Source: Promethearchaeia archaeon
GTDB taxonomy: Archaea; Asgardarchaeota; Lokiarchaeia; Sigyniarchaeales; SOKP01
Reading direction: 5' to 3'
NCBI GenBank assembly: GCA_029856125.1
Contig: JAHQWJ010000138.1
Coordinates: 20,521-84,520, forward strand
DNA: 64,000 bases
The translations under genes and the position numbers were made by a program. Positions 19,186 to 28,382 of this stretch are shown here, piece after piece; position 1 is the first letter of the stretch, and every line of letters begins with the position of its first letter. The notes under the pieces were generated by a model. It was not told the origin of the DNA, ran no database searches, and saw only the letters and a list, made by a program, of their open reading frames with translations.

Positions 19186-19878
19186 ATGGTGAAAAATATT
19201 AATTCTTTTCCAGATCCAAGTATTCTTTATACTTTTGATGAAGTATATCCTCCTTCCGATGATACATATTTAATTATTGATTATTTTAAAAAAGAAATTA
19301 ACGAAAACTTCTTTGATGGCTTACCAATCAATAGTATTAAAAAGATCTTAGATATGGGAACTGGAACTGGGATAATCGCTTTATTCTTTCAAGAAATTAA
19401 AAAATATTTATCAAATTTCACATCCAAAATATATGCATCAGACATATCAGATGCAGCTATTAGATGTGCTACGTTAAATGAAAAAACAATTAATTACAAA
19501 AATAATATTAACTTTATCAAATCTGATCTATTTAGAAAATTTCCGCCAAATCTTCAACAATCGTTTGATATTATTGTTTTTAATCCACCTTATTTACCCT
19601 CTATTAGTGATAAAGAAAATAATATCATTCGTAGGCGTAGTGATTCTAATTGGGATGGAGGAGAGCGTGGTTTTGAAGTTTTCCTTGAATTTTTAAGACA
19701 AGTAAAAGATTTTCTAAATTCAGAACAGAAATATTATATTTATTATATCAGTTCAAGTTCAACGGATTTAAGTGAGTTAAACGAAGAACTGGAAATACTA
19801 GGGTTTCAGAATAGTGTTTTAAATAAAAGGCATATATTTTTCGAAGATATAATATTGAATCGACTGGAAGAACTCTAA
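19186..19878 (+). CDS. HemK/PrmC-like (Mtq2-type) SAM methyltransferase
   Basis: The Rossmann SAM-binding motif reads LDMGTGTGII (near residue 58), and the catalytic NPPY motif (FNPPYLPS) is near residue 135. Proteins of this archaeal/eukaryotic type methylate the glutamine of the GGQ motif in release factor aRF1/eRF1. It follows KsgA by 10 bp, the usual archaeal position. A substrate other than aRF1 cannot be excluded. Confidence 0.85.
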   Translation: MVKNINSFPDPSILYTFDEVYPPSDDTYLIIDYFKKEINENFFDGLPINSIKKILDMGTGTGIIALFFQEIKKYLSNFTSKIYASDISDAAIRCATLNEKTINYKNNINFIKSDLFRKFPPNLQQSFDIIVFNPPYLPSISDKENNIIRRRSDSNWDGGERGFEVFLEFLRQVKDFLNSEQKYYIYYISSSSTDLSELNEELEILGFQNSVLNKRHIFFEDIILNRLEEL

Positions 19879-19881
19879 AGT

Positions 19882-21165
19882 TTACTTAAAAGGTCTCCTC
19901 GTTCTACGCTTTTCTAACAAAGAAACTCCATGAACTTTCAAAGTTCTAGATAAACTATTAAACAGTAGATCGATCTCTTGAGGCTTAAATACTGCTCTTT
20001 TATGTGCTTCGATTTGCGGTATTGGCAATCCGTAAAATTCATTAAGGCTTGAGATCGGAAGGAGGATTGAAGATATTAAATCAGCTTTTTCGGAAGCTTC
20101 TTTTAAATCACAATTTTCATCCATAAAAAACTCAATTCTACATGGCGTATCGTAAGTCGCAGTTTTTAAGTAGAAAGCATAAAAATTAAAAGGAAAATAG
20201 TATGGAATCTCTTTTTTTATCCCGGTATCCCTTATTTTGTCTACTTCTTTTTTACAATTGAAAATACAACTTCTCTCTGTTTTCCGCAATACTCTATTGT
20301 ATAAATCTAAATCAGAAAAGTAGTCTAAAATCTGACGATAATTAATTTTTATGAAATCAGATAGATTCGTAACATTCGGTTTTAACATCTGTATGGTTCT
20401 TCTTAAGAGATTAGTTAACGCTGATGTCCGCGTATCTTTTATCGAACCGATCAAAATTATTCCCTTCTCAATGCAAGTAGAATATAGCTTTTGATATTCC
20501 TTTAACAATTTATCGTATCTCTTAGAAATTTCTAAATCCTTAGTAAATATCAGATTTATGGGCATTATTACTACTGACCCATCTAAAATAATTAAGTCTA
20601 CTTCGCTCTTCTTTTCGATTAAATTATTTAAAAGATTAATTTCCATAAAAGTCATGTCCATCGAAGTCTTGGCTTCTACCACATTTTCCTTCCGATTCAA
20701 ATAATTTCCTTGGACATTATAATTATTAAACCCTGCTAAGTCAGGAAAGTACTCAATTCGAGATGATTGGTTTTCATAAAAATAGTACTTCACAGCAATA
20801 GCCTTTAAGAAAGAAAAATCTACATTCATGAATTTTTTTACAACAGAACTTCCATCCACACTTACTATGTTTAAACCTCTTATGTTAGATGCCGAAGTTA
20901 GTTTTCTAATAAAATTTTCTTTAATATCATAATTTGGATATTTCAGTAATTCTTTAAAATCCAGACTTTCAAGATTACCTAAAAGTATTTCTACAAATTT
21001 TTTTTTCATTCGTTCGATTCCAATATATTCTTGAGCGAGATTCTTTAAATTTGTTAATAAAATCTGTTCTTTGGTAAAACCGGAGTCACCGGAGCTAGTG
21101 GAGTTAAAGGAACTAGAATTTAGATTTATGTTCCTCTGATTTGATGTATTATTTCTAACTGTCAT
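19882..21165 (-). CDS. nurA: NurA domain nuclease
   Basis: NurA is a DNA end-resection nuclease that normally works with the HerA translocase, Mre11 and Rad50. The N-terminal catalytic half has the VSVDGSSVV strand (about residue 100), and LIILDGSVV (about residue 195) supplies further acidic residues. The C-terminal part has IPQIEAHKRA. The 427-residue length fits. HerA, Mre11 and Rad50 are not adjacent, unlike many archaea. The first 30 residues are Ser/Asn-rich. It converges on the methyltransferase gene with a 3-bp gap, and a TTG one codon earlier is possible. Confidence 0.8.
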   Translation of the reverse strand: MTVRNNTSNQRNINLNSSSFNSTSSGDSGFTKEQILLTNLKNLAQEYIGIERMKKKFVEILLGNLESLDFKELLKYPNYDIKENFIRKLTSASNIRGLNIVSVDGSSVVKKFMNVDFSFLKAIAVKYYFYENQSSRIEYFPDLAGFNNYNVQGNYLNRKENVVEAKTSMDMTFMEINLLNNLIEKKSEVDLIILDGSVVIMPINLIFTKDLEISKRYDKLLKEYQKLYSTCIEKGIILIGSIKDTRTSALTNLLRRTIQMLKPNVTNLSDFIKINYRQILDYFSDLDLYNRVLRKTERSCIFNCKKEVDKIRDTGIKKEIPYYFPFNFYAFYLKTATYDTPCRIEFFMDENCDLKEASEKADLISSILLPISSLNEFYGLPIPQIEAHKRAVFKPQEIDLLFNSLSRTLKVHGVSLLEKRRTRRPFK

Positions 21166-21259
21166 CAAGATTTGAAATGAAGAGAGGTAATTATAATAAT
21201 GAAGAGAGATTAAAATTAATAATTTTTATAATTAGAATCAGCAGATAATTACTTTAAAA

Positions 21260-21913
21260 ATGGCTATCAATTTAGGAAACGATCCGAATATATTGATATT
21301 AATATCTTTTGCTGAAATTTTGTTCGTTCTTGTTCCTTCATTAATTGCCGCAAAAATAGAAAAAACTCCATTCATCGTAGAAGTTAAAAAACTTGGTTTT
21401 AATGTAAAAAATCCAAAACTCAAGAATATCCTATTAAAAATTTGTGCGGGAATATTTATTGGATTTTTATTCTTTTTCATTAGTGATTTACTATTAACCT
21501 TTTATATGAGCTTTATAATTCAAAATCTGTTTGGAGCACATTTTATTGAAGAGGCTATAGGTAACGCGATTTCTACATCACCTGTGAATCCTAATTTTAT
21601 TCAATTATCACTTCTTATAGCGATTCAAATCGCTATTATCGGGCCATGTGAAGAGGCGTTTTTTAGGGGTTTTATTATCAATAAAAGCAAAAATAAGGTG
21701 AAGTTAATCTACTCTATCATTCTTTCTTCATTTTTATTCACATTATATCATGTTCCTCCTTTTCTCGTACCTTTGACTACAATCATAACTTTTTTTGGAT
21801 ATTACTTCACTTTTGGAATTTTATTATCTTTAGTTTTCGTCGCGTTTAAAAGCTCTCTTCTCCCAAGCTCAATTGCTCATTCTAGTTTAAACATATTACT
21901 TCTAATATTTTGA
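21260..21913 (+). CDS. CPBP family intramembrane metalloprotease
   Basis: The 217-residue membrane protein has about six hydrophobic segments. It carries the full catalytic set of the CPBP (Abi/Rce1-like) family: EEAFFRG near residue 132, FTLYH near residue 162 and HSSLN near residue 206. Eukaryotic Rce1 removes C-terminal tripeptides from prenylated proteins; bacterial relatives have varied roles. The substrate here is unknown. A small GTPase gene lies 168 bp downstream, but no CaaX box is seen at that GTPase's C-terminus. Confidence 0.83.
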   Translation: MAINLGNDPNILILISFAEILFVLVPSLIAAKIEKTPFIVEVKKLGFNVKNPKLKNILLKICAGIFIGFLFFFISDLLLTFYMSFIIQNLFGAHFIEEAIGNAISTSPVNPNFIQLSLLIAIQIAIIGPCEEAFFRGFIINKSKNKVKLIYSIILSSFLFTLYHVPPFLVPLTTIITFFGYYFTFGILLSLVFVAFKSSLLPSSIAHSSLNILLLIF

Positions 21914-22018
21914 GGAAAAGAGGTTCGTTGGGATAGAAGGTTTAAAAGTATTGAAAAATAAATAAAAACATACATTTAAAAAATCTTACAAAGATAAATA
22001 TAATTAAGTCAAACCTAT

Positions 22019-22033
22019 CAATATTAAATATTG
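22019..22033. promoter_or_regulatory. 15-bp palindrome 49 bp before a small GTPase start
   Basis: CAATATT and AATATTG flank a single A. The element lies in the leader between the CPBP protease and the GTPase. In such AT-rich DNA a short palindrome could arise by chance, so an operator role is only a suggestion. Confidence 0.25.
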
Positions 22034-22081
22034 GAGTACAGAAAAATAATTAGTACCATCTATCAATAAGGGTAAAGAATT

Positions 22082-22612
22082 TTGGCAGGCTACGATTACA
22101 CTTGGAAAATAATGATGTTAGGGGACGCGGCTGTTGGGAAGACTTCCTTAACATTAAGGTATATTTCGGGCTTTTTCCTACAAGATTTGAAACTCACGAT
22201 TGGAGTAGATTTTTATTCAAAAACTACCACCCATAGAGAGAAAAAAGTAAAACTACAAATTTGGGATTTTGGTGGAGAAGAACGATTTAGATTTCTCTTA
22301 CATCAATATTGTAAAGGAGCTAACGCTGCCTTCTTCTTATATGACATTACTAATAGGTTATCTTTGGACCATTTACCTGATTGGACTCAAATCATCCGAG
22401 AACATGCTGGAGATATCCCCATTATGCTAATTGGTTCTAAAGTAGATTTAAAGGAATTCCGAGCTGTTACAAGGGAGGAAGGGATTTTAGCTGCTAAAAA
22501 ATATAATTTATCTTCATTTATAGAATTGTCTTCTAAGACGGGTCAAAATGTTGAGAAAGCATTTGATGTAATAACTGAAACTCTTTTTGAAAGATATAAA
22601 CCTAGTTTATAG
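22082..22612 (+). CDS. Ras/Rab-superfamily small GTPase
   Basis: The G motifs are in order. GDAAVGKTS lies at residues 14-22, LTIGVDF forms switch I, WDFGGEERF is G3, IGSKVDL is G4 (Ser replaces the usual Asn) and LSSKTG is G5. At 176 residues it is a single-domain GTPase closest in style to Rab/Ras. There is no C-terminal cysteine for prenylation, so membrane attachment would need another mechanism. The start is TTG at 22082, behind an AAGGGTAAAG ribosome-binding site. It probably acts as a molecular switch; its partners are unknown. Confidence 0.9.
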   Translation: MAGYDYTWKIMMLGDAAVGKTSLTLRYISGFFLQDLKLTIGVDFYSKTTTHREKKVKLQIWDFGGEERFRFLLHQYCKGANAAFFLYDITNRLSLDHLPDWTQIIREHAGDIPIMLIGSKVDLKEFRAVTREEGILAAKKYNLSSFIELSSKTGQNVEKAFDVITETLFERYKPSL

Positions 22613-22670
22613 CGGAAAAAAATTTGAATCTTTGTTAACATTTTTTCATAAAGAAAGGAATTAAAACTAA

Positions 22671-24647
22671 TCAAATTGCTAGATGCCAAACTTGCATATT
22701 ATTAGCACCTCTATTATTCCATGCAAAATATGGAATTGCGGTAAATTTACTGGCACTGTTAGTTGTCCCGGTAATGAGATTGACACCCCCTAACAATTCT
22801 GTTTCGAACTTAACACGTAAATCCTGATTTTTAGAGATAACAATATTAAAAATATCACTATTTTTATTATCTTTTTGCTCAAGACAATAGATTAACGGCC
22901 CATTAGATATAGATACTCTTTTTCTGTTTCCTTTGATTCTCGGATCACTTTCAACAAGAATTGGTATCATTTTAAAAGTTAAATCAATTTCGTCATTATC
23001 TAACCATTTTCTTAAAATTTCAACGTATTTTCCTTTATTTATTATATTTGAGTGCCTTTGGCCATTGATATTAATGTCCGTGCCATAACTCCAATCTGGA
23101 ATTCTAAGGAATAAAGAAAATTTTTGGCTTTTAGACAATACAAATTTAATGGTAATCTCCCCTTTCCAAGGGAATTCACTTTTTTGGATAATTTTGACTA
23201 CGTTTGAGCCCAATTCAATATTTGCTTTATTTCCAATGTACTGGTGAATCCAAATTCCTTCTTTCGAAGTGCTGTAGATATAATCTCCTAAGGAAGCGAT
23301 GGTTCTGGCTACATTAGGAGGACAACAAGCACATCTAAACCATTCGCTTCTTTTATCCTTAGCATATGAAACTAAAGGATTATCGTATGTGTATTCTTTA
23401 CCATCAATGGATTGGCCAACCAACATCGCGTTATATAACACCCTTTCTATCAAATCTGCATATTTACTGTTGGCGGTTATTTGGAGCATTCGCAAGTTCC
23501 ACATCATATTTCCAATCGCGGAACAAGTTTCAGAATATGAATCTTCATTCTTTAAAGCAAAATCTTTTTTAAAACCTTCTGTGCCTTTTTCAGATCCAGT
23601 CCCACCAGTAATATACATTCTGGCTTTAACCATTTTCAACCATACTCTACGAAGGGCTTTTAATAATGTTTTATCTCCTATTTCAGAATATAAATCAGCC
23701 ATCCCACAAAATAAATACATTGCTCTAACAGCGTGTCCAACGGGTTCGAAAATTTTTCTTACTGGAACATTTGATTGAATATAAGCTCCGTTCAAGTTTT
23801 CTTTGTAGAGTATTAATTGACTTTTTAGTGTAAGATTCGTAGCCCATTCTGATACTTCGCTCTCCTGTTCTTTAATAATATTTTCTTTTCCTACTGACAA
23901 AAAAAATTCTTTATTTTTCTTTTTTGCTATTCCTAGGGTAGCTAGCATGTTTATATATTGATTAGCAACATAAGTTTTAAAGTTCGACACATTTCCTCTT
24001 CGGTTAACAAATTCTTCCGCTAAATTTAAGTAATTTGAGTTCTCAGTGATTCTATACAACGCGATTAAAGCCATTTCGATTTCCTCGTGACCGGGAACGC
24101 CCTTCCTTTTTCCTCCCAAATATTGAGACACTAACAAATTTGCAAACTTAATGGCTACATTTATCATTACTTGTTTCTTAGTAGCATGATGGTGGGCTAT
24201 AGCTGCTTGGATCAAATGACCCGCACAATACAATTCATGCATTAGGTATATATTTGTGAACCTTTTTTCTATAAACCTGGTCGAATAGAATGTATTAACA
24301 TATCCATCTATAGTTTGAGATTTCTTTATTAAATCAACAACCTCATTCACTTTTGCTTCTAAGCCAGGATCACTATAAATATTAAGGATGTAACATGCTG
24401 CTTCAAGCCATTTATAAAGATCCGAATCAAAGTAGAATTCTCCTATTTGAACTCCTTTTTTAAGACCTGAAGCAACTCTAAAATTATCTATGTGAAAATC
24501 ACCTTCTAGCATTTGATGTTGATGGTGAATTGATATTTCTCGATTGATCTGCTGTCTTTTTGACCAAAAACTATCGTTAATATTAACATCTACAAACGAA
24601 ACGGGCTTTAGCTTATTAAAAGGTCGTTTATTAGTGTTATACGTCAT
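22671..24647 (-). CDS. Glycoside hydrolase family 127 (beta-L-arabinofuranosidase-like)
   Basis: The 658-residue protein resembles GH127 enzymes that release beta-L-arabinofuranose using a cysteine nucleophile near a Cys3-Glu zinc site. Seen here are the opening FVDVNINDSFWSKR, EIEMALIALYR with a candidate Glu, ETCSAIGNMMWN, and FRCACCPPNVARTIAS with the clustered cysteines. No signal peptide is visible, so the sugar is probably processed inside the cell. It converges on the small GTPase gene and diverges from a DMT transporter. Acquisition from bacteria is plausible but untested. Confidence 0.85.
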   Translation of the reverse strand: MTYNTNKRPFNKLKPVSFVDVNINDSFWSKRQQINREISIHHQHQMLEGDFHIDNFRVASGLKKGVQIGEFYFDSDLYKWLEAACYILNIYSDPGLEAKVNEVVDLIKKSQTIDGYVNTFYSTRFIEKRFTNIYLMHELYCAGHLIQAAIAHHHATKKQVMINVAIKFANLLVSQYLGGKRKGVPGHEEIEMALIALYRITENSNYLNLAEEFVNRRGNVSNFKTYVANQYINMLATLGIAKKKNKEFFLSVGKENIIKEQESEVSEWATNLTLKSQLILYKENLNGAYIQSNVPVRKIFEPVGHAVRAMYLFCGMADLYSEIGDKTLLKALRRVWLKMVKARMYITGGTGSEKGTEGFKKDFALKNEDSYSETCSAIGNMMWNLRMLQITANSKYADLIERVLYNAMLVGQSIDGKEYTYDNPLVSYAKDKRSEWFRCACCPPNVARTIASLGDYIYSTSKEGIWIHQYIGNKANIELGSNVVKIIQKSEFPWKGEITIKFVLSKSQKFSLFLRIPDWSYGTDININGQRHSNIINKGKYVEILRKWLDNDEIDLTFKMIPILVESDPRIKGNRKRVSISNGPLIYCLEQKDNKNSDIFNIVISKNQDLRVKFETELLGGVNLITGTTNSASKFTAIPYFAWNNRGANNMQVWHLAI

Positions 24648-24766
24648 CTTTAAAAAACTACGTTTTTAAAAAAATATAGAAAAAATAATTAAGAATAGAA
24701 AATAAAATATTTTAATTATTCAATCCAATAAAGTGAAAATAAAACACGTCTGATTTAACTTATTTT

Positions 24767-25648
24767 ATAGGAATTATTTTCGCACTCCTTGCGGGAATTG
24801 TGGTCTATATTGGAGCTCTTATTCAAAAGTCTGTTATCAATAAACACTCTAATGACCCAAAGTTTATCAGAAGTCTTGTTAAAAGCCCAGTATGGTTCCT
24901 GGGGCTTCTACTACAAATTATTATCGGAGGGCTTATTTTTTACTTTATAGCGATTATTTTTATAGGACCTGCCTTGGTTCCAGGTCTAATGTCTGCAGGA
25001 TTAATTGTTCTTGCGTTAGGTTCTGTTAAAATTTTAAAAGAAACATTAGGAAAAGTGGAGATTTTTGGTATAATCTTAATGATTATTGGCGTTACCTTGC
25101 TTGGCTTAAGCCAATTATCAATTGATGTTTCTACATTTATTATCCTTGATTATGATTTCATTTTTAGAATTATTTTGTTCACGATTGTTATTCTTTCTTT
25201 AGCAATTTTGTTTGAAATTTTGCGTCGAAAACACAAAAAGTTTAAAGGCTTATTAATGGCAATCGAGGCGGGATTAATCCTCTCTCTGAATACTGTTTGG
25301 GCGAGTCCGGGAACTACAGTTGTAACTCACGTAGTTGAAGGAATTATAATTGAAGAAGAAATAATATTTGGAATTATAATTGGCATAATCCTCCTCCTAA
25401 TTGTAGCTATTGGAATCACTATAGGACAAATTTCGCTTAAATACGGGCAAGCTAATATTTTGATCCCATTAACAAGCGTCCCGATTCAGATAATACCAGT
25501 ATTTGCTTTTTTTATTGTATTTCTATCTACGCCCTCTAATATTCTTTCAGTAATCTATTTGATAATTGGATTTATTCTCATTATAAGTAGCTCTTTTTTA
25601 CTCTCTAAACGGCAAGCTAAGCTTGAAAAAGTAAAGAAAGATCAATAA
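24767..25648 (+). CDS. DMT-superfamily (NIPA/EamA-like) membrane transporter; unusual start
   Basis: A transporter with about eight to nine hydrophobic segments, similar to DMT proteins of the NIPA/EamA kind. The first available GTG (24800) would cut transmembrane helix 1 in half. The open frame extends upstream to a stop at 24740 and encodes a complete helix (IIFALLAGIVVYIGALIQ). The codons available there are ATA at 24767 or ACG at 24746, so the given start is provisional. No strong ribosome-binding site is seen. The C-terminus is lysine-rich and cytoplasmic-looking. The substrate is unknown. Confidence 0.6.
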   Translation: MGIIFALLAGIVVYIGALIQKSVINKHSNDPKFIRSLVKSPVWFLGLLLQIIIGGLIFYFIAIIFIGPALVPGLMSAGLIVLALGSVKILKETLGKVEIFGIILMIIGVTLLGLSQLSIDVSTFIILDYDFIFRIILFTIVILSLAILFEILRRKHKKFKGLLMAIEAGLILSLNTVWASPGTTVVTHVVEGIIIEEEIIFGIIIGIILLLIVAIGITIGQISLKYGQANILIPLTSVPIQIIPVFAFFIVFLSTPSNILSVIYLIIGFILIISSSFLLSKRQAKLEKVKKDQ

Positions 25649-25665
25649 ATAAAAAAAAGGAGAAT

Positions 25666-26175
25666 TTATTTTTTTGTAGTAAGATAAGCTATTATACCGT
25701 AGATTAATCCATTTACCAAACTCCCAAAGATCACATTCATTAAAGCCGCAGTTTGGTAAAATTCCCCTGCAAGCAATACTTGATAAGCAAATCCTTGATA
25801 TAGTATTATAATACTAACAAGCATACATATTATTGCAGATAGGAAAAATCCTGCGAACGCATGAACCCGCTTTTCGCTAAGTCTTCCAGTTATCACAGCA
25901 GCAATTAATGGAGCAATTATAAATCCAAGATTAAGGAAGAAAAAATTCCAACTAATAGGATCAGTCCCGATTGAGTAAGCTAAAAGATCTACTAAATACC
26001 AAATAGCATGGGCAGTTGAGGAGAACAACACGTAGAGAAGATAGGGCACATTTGGTAATATACCTGTTATGAAATTATCAAAACCATAGCCGATAGCATA
26101 GATTATGGTAAAAACTACAGCATTTAAGACTACTAATGCTACGAAACTAACTATAAAAGATTTTCCAAAACTCAT
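25666..26175 (-). CDS. Four/five-helix membrane protein, paralogue 1
   Basis: The family is not recognised. The 169-residue protein has an N-terminal membrane anchor, a loop ending in HAIWYLVDLLAY, and later segments APLIAAVITGR, EKRVHAFAGFF and NGLIYGIIAYLTTKK. The same motifs occur in the next gene at nearly the same spacing, so the two are tandem paralogues. The family-conserved His, Trp, Asp, Arg and EKR residues inside or beside the membrane suggest a specific function, possibly transport or sensing. It converges on the DMT transporter with an 18-bp gap. Confidence 0.6.
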   Translation of the reverse strand: MSFGKSFIVSFVALVVLNAVVFTIIYAIGYGFDNFITGILPNVPYLLYVLFSSTAHAIWYLVDLLAYSIGTDPISWNFFFLNLGFIIAPLIAAVITGRLSEKRVHAFAGFFLSAIICMLVSIIILYQGFAYQVLLAGEFYQTAALMNVIFGSLVNGLIYGIIAYLTTKK

Positions 26176-26426
26176 ATCCTTTCCTTCTGATTTTATGTAT
26201 AAACTAGATTAAATTTCTTAGTTGTGTATTATTAGAATGCCTTTTTTATATAAATTTTACCTCTTGAGATGACTATTTTAGATACATTAAGGAATGTCTC
26301 CATCTTATTAGAATCTTAAAAGAATTCATTCCTCAATTTTTGACTAGATATCTCCGGAATATATTAAATATTTTTGGATACTTATATGAATTTATTTTGT
26401 AATTAAAAGAAAAAAGATGTAAAAAT

Positions 26427-26936
26427 TTATTTTCTTTTTGTTGTAAAGAAAGCTAAAAGTCCAAAAATTAGGCCGTTAAGGAGACTTCCTCCAACAACAA
26501 TAAACAACGCACCACTACCGAGAAATTCACTAGTGATAATTATTTGATAAGAAACACTGTTAAATATTAGTATCAATGAAACAGTCATGCTGACTAAAGA
26601 AGTCAAAAAGACTCCGAAAAACGAATGTATCCTTTTCTCCCCAACTCTTCCGGCAACTATAGCCGCAATCAAAGGAGCAACAAGTATTATAAGAATCGAA
26701 AATAAGCTAAATAGATTATCATTAACAATTTGGTATGCTATTCTATCTACAGTTAACCAAATCGCATGTCCCATCGAACAGAAGAGATTATAAATGAGAC
26801 TTGTCGTAGCTCCTGCTGTAAATATGCTAATTATATCGTCAAATCTACCAAAACTAACATAAAGTATGATTACTAATAATAGATTGCAGACCATCAATGT
26901 TAGTAGACTAAACAAAAACGCTTTTAGTAAACTCAT
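26427..26936 (-). CDS. Four/five-helix membrane protein, paralogue 2
   Basis: This tandem paralogue of the preceding gene has identical length (169 residues). Shared landmarks are GHAIWLTVDRIAY, APLIAAIVAGR, EKRIHSFFGVF and NGLIFGLLAFFTTKR. The rest has diverged considerably, so the duplication is not recent. No function can be assigned. The 250-bp spacer between the two copies appears to be a promoter region and contains no gene. Confidence 0.6.
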   Translation of the reverse strand: MSLLKAFLFSLLTLMVCNLLLVIILYVSFGRFDDIISIFTAGATTSLIYNLFCSMGHAIWLTVDRIAYQIVNDNLFSLFSILIILVAPLIAAIVAGRVGEKRIHSFFGVFLTSLVSMTVSLILIFNSVSYQIIITSEFLGSGALFIVVGGSLLNGLIFGLLAFFTTKRK

Positions 26937-27292
26937 ATTTATTATCTTTTCATATTTTTATATACAAATTGATTATTCATCAAATGAATTATATTCCTAT
27001 TTAAACCTTCTCTGATTTTGTTTGAATTAAATTGAGATTTTTCACACATACAAATTTCAATTAATGTTGTCTTTGATAGATTAGATCGGATTGAAATTAT
27101 TCTAACAAAACTAGGCTGTTGACTTTGAATTTTGACTCCTTCAAGTAAATTTATAATTACAGACCTATCTTGTAAAGAAGCACCGTTTCTAAAGAATAAT
27201 TACTAAAAAGGCGACTACCGATTATTCATTTTGAGATATGTTAAAGTCTAACGATTCAATACAACAAGAATTTTCAGTACAATTGGATATAT
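26937..27292. other. Intergenic stretch with no recognisable gene
   Basis: I found no coding potential beyond very short frames, and no tRNA-like or long inverted-repeat structure. The left part must hold the promoter of the minus-strand membrane protein. The right edge is the start of the duplicated histone block. Confidence 0.5.
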
Positions 27293-27363
27293 AAAAAAAA
27301 AGAAAAAAAAGTTTTTATTTTTTGCTAAACAATCTGGTTCAAACAGAAAATCGGTTAGATCAA

Positions 27364-27570
27364 TCAAATTAAGTTGATAGCGATTTTCATATCATTTTGT
27401 GTAACCTTCTTACGACCTGAATGTTTTGCTATGTCTAGCGCGCAGCCAGTTAAAGTTTTTGCGTATTCTTCTAAATAGTCCATTAACTTATCTACTGCGG
27501 CTCTACTAACGATTTCGGCTCCCGCTTTTTTCATTAAAGCTCTAAGCGGACTCCATGCGAACGCGGCCAT
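27364..27570 (-). CDS. Archaeal histone
   Basis: This 68-residue single histone fold packages DNA as a dimer or longer polymer. Helix 1 (WSPLRALMKKAGA), helix 2 (AVDKLMDYLEEYAKTLTGCALDIAKHS) and helix 3 (TQNDMKIAINLI) are all present. The RKKVT segment supplies the L2 DNA-contact loop. There is no N- or C-terminal tail. The ATG at 27570 is preceded by GAGGAAT. The leader from the likely TATA element is about 125 bp, long for an archaeal gene. Confidence 0.93.
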   Translation of the reverse strand: MAAFAWSPLRALMKKAGAEIVSRAAVDKLMDYLEEYAKTLTGCALDIAKHSGRKKVTQNDMKIAINLI

Positions 27571-27689
27571 GATTTTATTCCTCCACTAATTATTTTTGTT
27601 TAATTTCCCGCACTTTTTACAAGTTTGGGTTAAATTCTTTAATTTTTAATTTTTTAAAAAAATTTAAAGTATTTAAATTAAAATTGGTA

Positions 27690-27712
27690 TTATTCCTATA
27701 TAAATGTGTTGG
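27690..27712 (-). promoter_or_regulatory. Probable histone promoter, TATA-like element
   Basis: On the minus strand the sequence reads CACATTTATATAGGA. It is exactly conserved in the second histone block at 28752-28770. It lies about 127 bp before the histone start codon. Conservation between diverged copies argues that the element matters. A nearer AT-rich element (about 27655-27680) is an alternative. Confidence 0.4.
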
Positions 27713-28044
27713 TTGATCATAGTTTATCCGAGTAATTTTATCATCCAATTATGGTCGACAAAAAGAATCATTGTTGCTGAGAAAAAAAAAATTTAATAGC
27801 AAAATCAGATCGTAAAAAATGATCAAATGTTGACTTCGGTTGTAAATTTGGATTTGAAGTTGAACTTAAGACCTATTAATATTGTTGAGATCCTTGACGA
27901 GTTTTCAGAAAATATTCTTGTTAGTAAAAGATAGAGTAGGCTATAATATGAGAATTCAAATATTCAGTATTTTTGAGCCACATATTCTAACCTACTTTTT
28001 TATTACTTCTAATCTATAGAAGTTCAAAAAATATTCAAAAAAAA

Positions 28045-28317
28045 TTGTCCATCCTTTTGTATTTTGATTCGTCTATAACTTCTCTCCCCTCAACGAAGAG
28101 GGCGAACTATCGCCTTTTGTTAAACTTCTTAACGAGATTAATTCCAATCCAAAAGTTATTCTATCGAAAGAAAAACTTACCAACGTCATTTACTAATGAA
28201 CTTCTTTCTCTAGATGACAAGGAAAAATTGTCGGATATAGCAGTTAATCAATATATCAACTCATATAAGACAGTTAAGGCAGATTATCTAGATTATTGTA
28301 AGGGAAAAGGTATTTAA
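28045..28317 (+). CDS. Short unknown protein between the histone copies
   Basis: This is a 90-residue frame from a TTG start with no clear ribosome-binding site. The C-terminal half (LLSLDDKEKLSDIAVNQYINSYK) has the composition of a real helical protein. The N-terminal half is less convincing. It sits in the spacer between the duplicated histone blocks and ends exactly where the second block begins. It has no counterpart beside the first block. It may be the tail of an older gene caught in the rearrangement. Confidence 0.35.
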   Translation: MSILLYFDSSITSLPSTKRANYRLLLNFLTRLIPIQKLFYRKKNLPTSFTNELLSLDDKEKLSDIAVNQYINSYKTVKADYLDYCKGKGI

Positions 28318-28382
28318 AAAAAGAAAAAAAAGTATTTTTTTTTTTTGCTAAACAAACAAGTCCAAACAGATAAATCGATCAA

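Larger units (their letters stand above)
27293..27982. repeat. Duplicated histone block, copy 1
   Basis: This block and the one at 28318-29040 share the histone gene, its leader, the distal promoter region and further upstream sequence. Landmarks in both are the A-rich start, a TTTTTGCTAAACAA segment, CCCGCACTTTTTACAAG, a CCTATATAAATGTGTTGG promoter element, GAGTAATTTTATCATCC, a GGTCGAC site and a TAGAGTAG..TATAATATGAG segment. The copies are about 1.03 kb apart and have drifted most in non-coding parts. Confidence 0.8.
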
